The notes under the pieces were generated by a model. That model was not told where the DNA came from and did no database searches. It saw only the letters and a program-made list of their open reading frames with translations. Position numbers and translations under genes: made by a program. Of a stretch of 64,000 bases of DNA, positions 26,177-33,613 are shown piece after piece. Origin of the DNA: Euryarchaeota archaeon UBA605 (GTDB taxonomy: Archaea > Thermoplasmatota > Poseidoniia > Poseidoniales > Thalassarchaeaceae); assembly GCA_002504905.1 (NCBI GenBank), contig DATY01000013.1:79036-143035 (forward strand), read 5' to 3'. Within the stretch, counting starts at the first letter, position 1. Each line of letters starts with the position of its first letter.

Positions 26177-27190
26177 ATGGCAGATAAAGCAAAACTCGAA
26201 TACATATGGCTAGATGGATATGAACCCACTCAGAGCATGAGAAGTAAGACAATGATAGTTTCAGATTTCTCAGGCAATTTAGAAGATTGTAAGCAATGGT
26301 CATTTGATGGTAGTTCTACTAAGCAGGCGGAGGGCAACTCATCAGATTGTTTACTAAAGCCAGTAGCAATTTATCCTGACCCAGACCGAATTAATGGCTA
26401 CTTAGTAATGTGTGAAGTTTACAATGCCGATGGCACGCCTCATGCATCTAACGGTAGAGCAACTATCGACGAAGATGATGATGATGATGATTTCTGGTTT
26501 GGATATGAACAAGAATATTTCTTGTGGGATCCAGAAACAAATCTTCCATATGGTTTCCCTAAAGATGCAACTGGGCAGGGTCAGTTTTATTGTTCTGTGG
26601 GAGCCTCAAACACTTTTGGCAGAGATATAATCGAAGCACATCTTGACATGTGTTTAGATGCTGGCTTGAATGTAGAGGGAATAAATGCAGAAGTTGCAGT
26701 TGGGCAATGGGAGTACCAAATATTTGCTAAGGGCGCCAAGAATGCAGGCGATGAAATTTGGGTTTCTAGATATCTGGCTGAAAGAAATGCTGAGAAGTAT
26801 GGTTTAGAAATTAATTGGCACCCTAAACCACTTGGCGCTACTGATTGGAACGGTTCTGGAATGCACGTAAACTTCTCTGATACTAAATTGAGAACTTCCG
26901 GGGATGAGGCAGTATTCAACAAAGTTTGTGAAGCATTCGGAGAGAATATTAAGAAACATATGGATGTTTATGGTGCTCACAATGAACAGAGACTAACAGG
27001 TCTTCATGAAACTCAATCAATTCATGAGTTCTCATACGGTGTTTCCGATAGAGGTGCATCAATTAGAATCCCTATTGGTACTGTTGAAGATGGTTGGATG
27101 GGTCGTTTAGAAGATAGAAGACCGTCATCTAATGGGGATCCCTACAAAATTGGTGCAGTTGTAATCAGTACCACAAAATCTACATATTGA
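26177..27190 (+). CDS. glnA: Glutamine synthetase, type II (eukaryote-type GSII)
   Basis: It makes glutamine from glutamate, ammonia and ATP. The start 'LEYIWLDGYEPTQSMRSKT' and 'WSFDGSSTKQAEG' are hallmarks of GSII, the eukaryotic class. 'GINAEVAVGQWEYQI' matches the eukaryotic GINxEVxPGQWExQ, and 'NGSGMHVNFS' and 'RGASIRIPI' are active-site segments. At 337 aa it has the short GSII length; archaea usually carry GSI of about 440-450 aa. An Asp-rich run (about residues 96-104) replaces a normal loop. It is convergent with the DAO gene, overlapping by 11 bases. Confidence 0.92.
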   Translation: MADKAKLEYIWLDGYEPTQSMRSKTMIVSDFSGNLEDCKQWSFDGSSTKQAEGNSSDCLLKPVAIYPDPDRINGYLVMCEVYNADGTPHASNGRATIDEDDDDDDFWFGYEQEYFLWDPETNLPYGFPKDATGQGQFYCSVGASNTFGRDIIEAHLDMCLDAGLNVEGINAEVAVGQWEYQIFAKGAKNAGDEIWVSRYLAERNAEKYGLEINWHPKPLGATDWNGSGMHVNFSDTKLRTSGDEAVFNKVCEAFGENIKKHMDVYGAHNEQRLTGLHETQSIHEFSYGVSDRGASIRIPIGTVEDGWMGRLEDRRPSSNGDPYKIGAVVISTTKSTY

Positions 27191-28115
27191 TTTTTAACAA
27201 TTTTACAACTTCATCAGCACAACCCCATGAAAGGGTTACTCCTGCTCCTCCATGGCCATAATTGTGAATTACTTTCTTACCTTCTATAGATTCAAATTCT
27301 AATCTTACTTCGTTTCGAGAAGGCCTAAGTCCGACAGCTGTACCAACAATTTTCTCTCGATCTAATTCGGGCCATAAATTCTCACATTTAGAAAGAATAT
27401 ATTCTGTATCTTCCAATCTAACCTCTTCTTCCCAATCATCTCTTTGAGCAGTTCCTCCTAAGACTGTAACATCTCTACGTGGAATTGTATAAGTCAATGT
27501 CTCAGGTTTTTGATCGAATCTCCCAAATCCCGGATCTTGTTTGATATAGATAACTTGACCTCTAACAGGTCTAAGCTGATCATCATCGCACAATTCTCTC
27601 CCTCCAAGGCCACAACAATTCACAATTAAATTCCCTGGAATATCTTGTAATTTAGAAAATTCTTTGATCTCATACTCTCCACCCATTTTTTCAAATTTTG
27701 ATAATAGCCAAGGAAGATAGTGATTCATTTCAATTACAGGGGCTTCAATTTCCCATCCAAAATTATACCCATTGATTATCTCATTTTCCTCTAGAACTCT
27801 AAAATGAGGTATTTCTGAACTCCATCCAGGTAATTCACATTTTTCTTTCAAATATTCTCTTCCTAATCGTAATGTGATACAATCAACATTTTCCTCATTT
27901 TTCAGCCTAATTAACTCATAGAATGTTTCTGATGACCATTTATTCGTTTTCTCAACTGGTTCAGCAAGGAATGGATACCACCATGCCGCAGCAATATCTG
28001 AAACAGTATTAGGGCTCATTTCTTTTGTCAAGATTGTAACTTCGAATCCTGATTCTAAGAGTCTAATCGCAGTAGTTAATCCCGAAACTCCTGCGCCTAG
28101 TACTGTAATTTCCAT
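27180..28115 (-). CDS. D-amino-acid oxidase (FAD-dependent, DAO family)
   Basis: DAO oxidises D-amino acids to 2-oxo acids, ammonia and peroxide. The product has the N-terminal FAD Rossmann motif 'VLGAGVSGLTTAIRLLE', the internal 'QLRPVRGQVIYI' and a C-terminal 'NYGHGGAGVTLSWGCA', the classical eukaryotic-type D-amino-acid oxidase signature. Length 311 aa is slightly short of the 340-350 typical. No signal peptide is present. Convergence with glutamine synthetase suggests, but does not prove, a nitrogen-scavenging pairing in which released ammonia is assimilated. Confidence 0.87.
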   Translation of the reverse strand: MEITVLGAGVSGLTTAIRLLESGFEVTILTKEMSPNTVSDIAAAWWYPFLAEPVEKTNKWSSETFYELIRLKNEENVDCITLRLGREYLKEKCELPGWSSEIPHFRVLEENEIINGYNFGWEIEAPVIEMNHYLPWLLSKFEKMGGEYEIKEFSKLQDIPGNLIVNCCGLGGRELCDDDQLRPVRGQVIYIKQDPGFGRFDQKPETLTYTIPRRDVTVLGGTAQRDDWEEEVRLEDTEYILSKCENLWPELDREKIVGTAVGLRPSRNEVRLEFESIEGKKVIHNYGHGGAGVTLSWGCADEVVKLLKINM

Positions 28116-28200
28116 GTGTTGGAATAGAGGTATGGTAAATCATCTAGTCGGTATGGCAACAATCTTAATGATTTGACATCTAGGAGGTTTAATTGATATC

Positions 28201-28386
28201 ATGCCAAAAGTCAGAAGGCCGAAAAAAGGTTGGTTTCGCCCCTCAAAAAAGAAACCTCGTCGTGGACCTGTTGTCCCTCCTAGTGAGAGAGGCCTCCCTC
28301 CATGCCCAGCATGTGGAGAATGGAGTATGCAGAAAGATAATTCTCGAAAAGAAATTTATTGTGGTGCATGTGGAGCAATCGCTTGA
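28201..28386 (+). CDS. Small basic zinc-ribbon protein
   Basis: A TAGGAGG stretch lies upstream of ATG 28201. The 61-aa product has a basic, Pro/Lys/Arg-rich N-terminal half ('RRPKKGWFRPSKKKPRRGP') and a C-terminal zinc ribbon ('CPACGEW' and 'CGACG'). Composition suggests RNA or ribosome binding, but I do not recognise the family. An overlapping frame at 28193 lacks these features. Confidence 0.7.
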   Translation: MPKVRRPKKGWFRPSKKKPRRGPVVPPSERGLPPCPACGEWSMQKDNSRKEIYCGACGAIA

Positions 28387-28430
28387 TTTCAATCGTAACT
28401 CCAATATGTCACACTCTCTCCGCCTTTAAT

Positions 28431-28495
28431 GTCGCAGTGATGAGGAACCGCACCGGATGCCTTGGGTGTCGCGAGTGATGGGCGATCTGAGCGGC
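28431..28495 (+). ncRNA. Candidate C/D box small RNA
   Basis: A GC-rich 65-base segment sits between the zinc-ribbon and PrsW genes. GTCGC (28431-28435) can pair with GCGGC (28491-28495) as a terminal stem. A C box GTGATGA (28437-28443) and a D box CTGA (28487-28490) flank it in the right places, and a C'-like TGATGG lies at 28476-28481. The size fits archaeal C/D RNAs. The C'-to-D spacing of 5 bases is too short for a normal guide and no clear D' box is seen, so this is tentative. Confidence 0.4.
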
Positions 28496-28502
28496 TTCTA
28501 AG

Positions 28503-30113
28503 GTGAACGTATTGGACAGAATAGTGACTGATAATCAGGGTAGAAAATTACGTTTATTAGAACCCACTTCTTTGTCATCAGCACCTGAAGACTTCCAATT
28601 ATCGAGACCTAGTAGACCTTTTAGAAGATATTTTTCTTTAGTTAGTAATTCAATAATCATGGTTTTCCTTGTTCAAGCATTTTCTGCCCAGTTAATTGGT
28701 ATTCTCGATGGAGAACCGCTATACGTTATTGGTTGTAGTTTTGTAACATTTCCATGTATAGCCTTGCTAATTTTTCTACATCGTCCCAAACTTATCGAAG
28801 TTAGATTATTAACATCAAATGAAAATGGTATGTATGCTCATCCAATTCCTGAAGGTGGCTCAATTCAGACATCCATTCCTACGAAAATGAATAGATTCTT
28901 AGTTAGGGATGATTCTATAATTGATACACCTCCATCATTTTGGATTTGGGTTATTTTTGCAATTAGTCTTTGTATTTCATTTGTAATAGCAATAATTGAA
29001 ATTATTGGAGGGGATTTAGGACTAATTTTTTCCTTAGTGATGGCTCTACCAATGACTTTGATATTATTTTCTATCCCGGTTTATGCATGGTGGGCATCAT
29101 CTAATTCCTGGATAGGTTTACCGACCCGCTTGAGAGATGCAGAATCATGGTTAATCGCGGGAATGGCAGCAGGTATACCTGCAATACTAATTAATAGCTG
29201 GTTGACTCCAAATTTGGTTCCTTCCTCTTGGTCCACAGAAGCAGAAAATTTCATAATTTATACACTTAGTGCACCAATAGGTGAAGAAATCTTTAAATTC
29301 TTAGCAGTGGCGTGTTTTATTTCTTCAATTAAGGGTCCTAGAACAGGTTTCCAAGTCGGCTTTACGGTTGGTTTGGGATTTGCAGTTGCAGAAAATTTCC
29401 AATATCTATTACTCTCATATGGCGGTGGTGGATTTACGGGCTTATTTATTACATCATTAATCAGAGGAATTGGTTCTATTCCTGGTCATGCAGTTTGGAC
29501 CTCATTCAGTGGTGCAGCATTGGGTTGGTGGGTCAGTGATCCCAATAATAAAGCAAAAATTATCTTATTTATCCAGAGATTTTCCTCTAGATCAATGAAT
29601 ATTATTGAAAGAATAGGAATTGATGTAGATATGGATGGCGATGTATCAGGATACGATGGTCCTGAGTATACGATGTTAACAGCTCTTGAAGAAGCCAAAA
29701 AACCATTTGAGGAGATAAGTTGGAAAGTATCCGGTGATAAATCTGAACAAATATTGACCTCACTTATTGATTTCAATAATAATCCAATGTGGTGGAGATC
29801 ACCAGATAATGAAATAAATTCAGAAAGCTCTATCCAAATAATTGAAAATGACATTTCATTGAATAATAAACAAAAATTTAACATAATTCCTCCTAAATCT
29901 ATTATTTTAGGTATTATTATTGCAATAGCTGGACATTCTTTATGGAATGGCTCAGGAATAGTTTTGTCAGAGCTCGGTACATTAATTGGTCTTAGCGAAA
30001 ATATGATTATCTTCATATCTTTACTCTGGATTATTTTTTTAGTAGTAGCAGTTCTTTTTGTATCTTTATTACTTATGAGGGGAATCAGTACTATCTCAGA
30101 TACTAGTAATTAA
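28503..30113 (+). CDS. PrsW-family intramembrane protease
   Basis: PrsW-type proteins are multi-pass proteases related to CAAX proteases. Motifs are 'APIGEEIFKF' (EExxK), 'GLGFAVAENFQYLL' (xAxEN), 'IPGHAVWTSFSGAALGWW' and 'IAGHSLWNGSG' (His residues). About ten hydrophobic segments are visible; a hydrophilic segment of about 100 residues (370-465) separates the core from two last helices. GTG 28503 is used; no strong SD is seen. The substrate is unknown. Confidence 0.85.
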   Translation: MNVLDRIVTDNQGRKLRLLEPTSLSSAPEDFQLSRPSRPFRRYFSLVSNSIIMVFLVQAFSAQLIGILDGEPLYVIGCSFVTFPCIALLIFLHRPKLIEVRLLTSNENGMYAHPIPEGGSIQTSIPTKMNRFLVRDDSIIDTPPSFWIWVIFAISLCISFVIAIIEIIGGDLGLIFSLVMALPMTLILFSIPVYAWWASSNSWIGLPTRLRDAESWLIAGMAAGIPAILINSWLTPNLVPSSWSTEAENFIIYTLSAPIGEEIFKFLAVACFISSIKGPRTGFQVGFTVGLGFAVAENFQYLLLSYGGGGFTGLFITSLIRGIGSIPGHAVWTSFSGAALGWWVSDPNNKAKIILFIQRFSSRSMNIIERIGIDVDMDGDVSGYDGPEYTMLTALEEAKKPFEEISWKVSGDKSEQILTSLIDFNNNPMWWRSPDNEINSESSIQIIENDISLNNKQKFNIIPPKSIILGIIIAIAGHSLWNGSGIVLSELGTLIGLSENMIIFISLLWIIFLVVAVLFVSLLLMRGISTISDTSN

Positions 30114-30144
30114 CAATTATCTTAAATGTTTATCCGAATCTTTC

Positions 30145-30915
30145 ATGACCTCTACCTTGGCGCAGAAGACTGGAATTAGCATGGACATAGGCGACGACAG
30201 AATAATTTCTATTATCCTTGTTTTAGCACTATTATTACTCTCAAGAGTTAGGGATCTTTTAGATAATAGTGGCTTATTTGCAGCTACTATTACCGGTCTA
30301 ACAGTTTCTTTGATGGGTCATTGGACCTGGTTGGTTCTCCTTTTCATATTCCTTGTAATTGGTTCTCTGGCAACAAAATGGAAAATGGAAGAGAAAAAGT
30401 TACTTTCATTGGAAGAGGCGAATGAAGGTCTAAGAAGTTGGAAAAATGTATTAGCTAATGGCGGTGCTGTATCATTATTGGCCATATACAATTTCATTTA
30501 TCCTGATCAAGAATGGATTTATTTTGCAGCCATATCTAGTATTTCTGTAGCATTGTCTGATACCTTAGCATCTGAAATTGGGTCATTAGATAACAGGACT
30601 AGAAGTATCACTACTCTTCAATCTGTACCTGCAGGTACTAATGGAGGAATGTCACCTACAGGAACTGTCGCAGCGTTAGTAGGTGCAATTATTATCTCAA
30701 TTTTTGGAGTAATTCTTTCCCCAGAAAATTTAATAATTTCTGAAATAGAATTATTTTTCCTATTATCATTAATCGGGTGGCTTGGATGCCAAGTTGACTC
30801 ACTTTTGGGTGCGCTATTAGAGAATAGAGGATATCTTGGAAAACACAGTGTGAATTTTATTGCAACATTTTCCGGCTCACTAATGGCAATATTTTTCTAT
30901 TATCAATTCCTATGA
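30145..30915 (+). CDS. DUF92/TMEM19-family membrane protein
   Basis: The 256-aa product has about six hydrophobic segments and the DUF92 signatures 'AVSLLAIYNF', 'SDTLASEIGSLD' and 'VPAGTNGGMSPTGTVAALVGA', with 'GCQVDSLLGALLENRGYLG'. Related proteins are linked to prenol/CDP-alcohol-type chemistry in some lineages, but the role here is unknown. ATG 30145 and ATG 30181 are both possible starts. Confidence 0.8.
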   Translation: MTSTLAQKTGISMDIGDDRIISIILVLALLLLSRVRDLLDNSGLFAATITGLTVSLMGHWTWLVLLFIFLVIGSLATKWKMEEKKLLSLEEANEGLRSWKNVLANGGAVSLLAIYNFIYPDQEWIYFAAISSISVALSDTLASEIGSLDNRTRSITTLQSVPAGTNGGMSPTGTVAALVGAIIISIFGVILSPENLIISEIELFFLLSLIGWLGCQVDSLLGALLENRGYLGKHSVNFIATFSGSLMAIFFYYQFL

Positions 30916-30954
30916 ACTAATTAGCGCTGACTTTGAGTAATAAAAGGTGCTGGC

Positions 30955-33288
30955 ATGAGCATGAGTGGCAGAAAGTCAAGTAAGGTATTTCTATCATTCT
31001 CAATAATTTCATTGATTTTTTTATCTTTAATTAGTGCTTCTTCAGCACAAATTATAGCTCCAGAAGGTCCGGGGATAGAATGGGAAAAGCCTGACAGCCA
31101 TCGACTTTTTCTCAAGGGTGACGCATCATCTCCTTTCCTAGATAATAATTGGAGTTCTTTGACTGGGCAACCTATCGGTTCTATAGATTTTCAAAAAACT
31201 GTAGGCTCAACAAATTTGATTGATATCCAATCGGCGCCGCTAACGGAAAATATTAATTTTAATGGTAATATTACAGTTCATCTTTTTGCATCATTAGATG
31301 TAGCAAACGATGGGTGTAAATTTTCCAATGTTATTCCTGGCTCTCCTTTGGGCTCTGAGACTAAATTCTTGGTGTCACTTTCATTAGGAAATAATCAAAT
31401 TCTTACAGATACAGAGACTAATTCTATTGTGATGGAGGAATCATTTACCTTGGCTCATGAATTTTTGATTGACGTAAATAACGTCAATGCTACTCTTCAG
31501 AAGGGAGATTTAATTGGACTAAGAATTGATGTCATACATGACTGTGCTCAGACCGGAGTTTTATGGTGGGATACTTATGATGCAACTACTGGAATAGAAT
31601 TTAAAGGAGAACTAATTTATCCTGAGTTAGATCAGACAGTTGACCCAAATGGGATAATCAGAGTCGAATTTACTCCAAATTCCCCTTGGGGAAATGATCT
31701 TTATATCTCCCAAGTCTTAGAGGTAATAGGTCCGGTTGAATGGCAAGATATGATACATGGAAATGCTGATGAGAATACCAGATTAGATCATTTTGAGACA
31801 CCACATGGGATTAGAGTTGATGAATTGAATCGGACAGTTCTGACTTGGTCATCTCAAAGTAGACTATCTCCAGGTAAGTATATGATTGATAGTTGTTACA
31901 AATTGTCAGATCAAGACCCTGGAGAAACTTGTGACTTGATTGGGGTACTTAGATTTGAAGTTCTAGAACCCGAACCATCTCTACTTAATGGTACATGGGC
32001 GGCAATTTTAATTCCATTAAGTATTATTTTCTGGATCGGTATTTCTATGAAAGAAGCTTTACTTCCTTTACCTGCATATGGAGTAATTTTGTTATTAGCA
32101 TTGACAACTTTGGGCCCGGCAATGAATTTACCGGATATTGATTTCGAGGAACCAAGATTTGAGGGAGCATCTCCTTCGTTCTCATTGTATGAGCATGGTG
32201 AGAGTCAAGAGTTGGTAGAATTCAGTGAATTGTTATCAAATTATGATGCCATAGTAATTGGACTATTTACCCCTAGTTCTCCATATGCTGAAATTCAGAG
32301 GGTCGATTTCGAGATTGCTCAGAAAGTAATTGATGATGATGTAGCGTTTATCCAAATTGCAACGGGTGAAGGAGTAAATAGCCTAGATTTAGAGGAGTTA
32401 GTTAATCAAATTAATGGTAGTTGGCCTGTCTTAATGGATACTCCAGATTCATCAGTGGGGAAATCATTCCCTAGTAGAGCTTCTGATTCAGTTTTCGTCA
32501 TAGACTCAGCCGGATTTATTTCATCATGGAAACCTGGGACAATGTCTTCACAGTCAATAGAAGATGCTGTTGAATCATCTTATTATGGTTCAGGGAATCT
32601 GCCTCTAGATTTATTAGGCCTGATTATTGGAACAACCTTTCTTCCCCTTGTGGTATTAGCAATGCCAAGAGGTGATAAATATGAAATTCCAGATTCTCCA
32701 CTAATTCCAGGGGCAGGCTCAGTACTCACATTGTATTCATCTAGTATTGGATTTGCTCTTTGGGCATTACCAATATCTTTATTGTCAATATTAGGATTTG
32801 GTTCATATTGGCTTTACATTGAGATTTTACTGAGTTTAATTCTTATCTATCACGGTATTTCGATGTTAATTAGAGGCGGTATTAAAGAAATAGAAATAAT
32901 TGGGAAAGTAATTTATTCTAAATTACCGGAACCTTATCAAATATGGTGGAAAGAAAATAAATTTTTAGACGATATGTACTTAGGACTATGGATTGCATGG
33001 TTACTATGGCTTAGAGTACCTAGCTCAATTCCGCAGGCTATTGGCGCAGTTGGGAGATCGGGATTAATAGGATTCTTAATTTGTATAATATTTTTCTTTG
33101 GTTATATGTTAATGGCTGGTTTAGTTGCAGTTATTTTCAGAACTATTTTAGTTATTGTAGGGGATTTCACAAGAATTTTGGGTTCATTGAGCGTTGGTCT
33201 AAGGCCGCGTGCATGGGGATTAACTTGTGCAATTCTTGGAGTTTGGGTATTAATTAGCATACTCACTGGTCCTTTAATGATAAAATAA
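30955..33288 (+). CDS. Exported membrane protein with thioredoxin-fold domain lacking cysteines
   Basis: The N-terminal signal peptide ('FLSFSIISLIFLSLISASSAQ') leads into an extracytoplasmic beta-rich region (about 30-340), a membrane segment pair (about 350-390), then a thioredoxin-like domain (about 405-540: 'AIVIGLFTPSSPYAEIQRV', 'GSWPVLMDTP', 'DSVFVIDSAGFISSWKPG'). Five or six C-terminal membrane helices end the protein. The redox CxxC of thioredoxins is replaced by 'SSPY', so it is probably not a thiol oxidoreductase. The arrangement resembles DsbD/redoxin fusions, but the assignment is tentative. Confidence 0.65.
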   Translation: MSMSGRKSSKVFLSFSIISLIFLSLISASSAQIIAPEGPGIEWEKPDSHRLFLKGDASSPFLDNNWSSLTGQPIGSIDFQKTVGSTNLIDIQSAPLTENINFNGNITVHLFASLDVANDGCKFSNVIPGSPLGSETKFLVSLSLGNNQILTDTETNSIVMEESFTLAHEFLIDVNNVNATLQKGDLIGLRIDVIHDCAQTGVLWWDTYDATTGIEFKGELIYPELDQTVDPNGIIRVEFTPNSPWGNDLYISQVLEVIGPVEWQDMIHGNADENTRLDHFETPHGIRVDELNRTVLTWSSQSRLSPGKYMIDSCYKLSDQDPGETCDLIGVLRFEVLEPEPSLLNGTWAAILIPLSIIFWIGISMKEALLPLPAYGVILLLALTTLGPAMNLPDIDFEEPRFEGASPSFSLYEHGESQELVEFSELLSNYDAIVIGLFTPSSPYAEIQRVDFEIAQKVIDDDVAFIQIATGEGVNSLDLEELVNQINGSWPVLMDTPDSSVGKSFPSRASDSVFVIDSAGFISSWKPGTMSSQSIEDAVESSYYGSGNLPLDLLGLIIGTTFLPLVVLAMPRGDKYEIPDSPLIPGAGSVLTLYSSSIGFALWALPISLLSILGFGSYWLYIEILLSLILIYHGISMLIRGGIKEIEIIGKVIYSKLPEPYQIWWKENKFLDDMYLGLWIAWLLWLRVPSSIPQAIGAVGRSGLIGFLICIIFFFGYMLMAGLVAVIFRTILVIVGDFTRILGSLSVGLRPRAWGLTCAILGVWVLISILTGPLMIK

Positions 33289-33295
33289 ATCCTAA

Positions 33296-33301
33296 TTTTT
33301 T
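33296..33301 (+). terminator. Poly-T terminator candidate
   Basis: Six T occur 8 bases after the stop of the thioredoxin-fold membrane protein and before the tRNA-Trp promoter region, as expected for archaeal termination. Confidence 0.4.
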
Positions 33302-33343
33302 GTTGAACTCACTACACCGTGAGCATCATAAGAGTGATGTCTT

Positions 33344-33369
33344 TCGAAGTATTACCCTTGGGGGTATAG
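33344..33369 (+). repeat. Upstream element shared with 43601-43626 (copy A)
   Basis: This 26-base sequence (TCGAAGTATT, then ACCCTTGGGGGTATAG) matches the one upstream of the flavodoxin-SdhB gene at 23 of 26 positions. It runs into the first ten bases of tRNA-Trp. It may be a shared core promoter with initiation region, or a tRNA-derived duplication. Confidence 0.5.
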
Positions 33370-33548
33370 TATAACTTGGTAGTACAGCGGGCTCCAGTTG
33401 CACGGGAATGACGACGAATAAGTGATCTGATGGTATTGATGACCAACTGGAGCACTGACCCGTCGCAACCCGAGAGCGTGCAATTACCGAGTGCACGCTA
33501 AGCGGAAGATACCCGCTGATCTGGGTTCAAATCCCAGTGCCCCCACCA
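33360..33548 (+). tRNA. tRNA-Trp (CCA) with 113-nt intron
   Basis: The 5' exon is 33360-33397 (acceptor GGGGGTA, D arm, anticodon stem GCGGG, then CTCCAG). The 3' exon is 33511-33548 (A, stem CCCGC, T arm CTGGGTTCAAATCCCAG, acceptor TGCCCCC and encoded ACCA). The mature anticodon is CCA (Trp). The intron, 33398-33510, is placed at the canonical 37/38 site by the reconstructed stem-loop; the exact BHB cut sites could shift by a base or two. An 8-bp hairpin, AGCGTGCA/TGCACGCT, lies near the intron 3' end. The intron also encodes a C/D guide RNA. Confidence 0.93.
33406..33460 (+). ncRNA. Intron-encoded C/D box RNA guiding 2'-O-methylation of tRNA-Trp C34
   Basis: Within the tRNA-Trp intron are box C ATGACGA (33408-33414), a 12-nt guide, D' CTGA (33427-33430), C' TGATGA (33437-33442), a 12-nt guide (33443-33454) and D CTGA (33455-33458). 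The second guide pairs with 33391-33400 (GCTCCAGTTG) over 10 bp. The base five upstream of box D (G33450) pairs with C33394, which is anticodon C34. This follows the box D+5 rule and the known cis-acting intron guide of haloarchaeal and Pyrococcus tRNA-Trp. The D' guide does not match U39 as in those species; its target is unknown. Confidence 0.9.
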
Positions 33549-33613
33549 TATAATTTAATCAGATACTTTGTAATTAAGATACTACGAAGGATAGGTTTGA
33601 AGGACAAATTGGT

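Noticed and set aside
28193..28429. A 78-aa frame overlapping the zinc-ribbon gene
   Set aside because: The alternative frame at 28201 has the zinc-ribbon cysteines and a better-placed start; this one has no recognisable feature.
29486..30016. A 176-aa minus-strand frame inside PrsW
   Set aside because: Shadow of the PrsW gene; no independent support.
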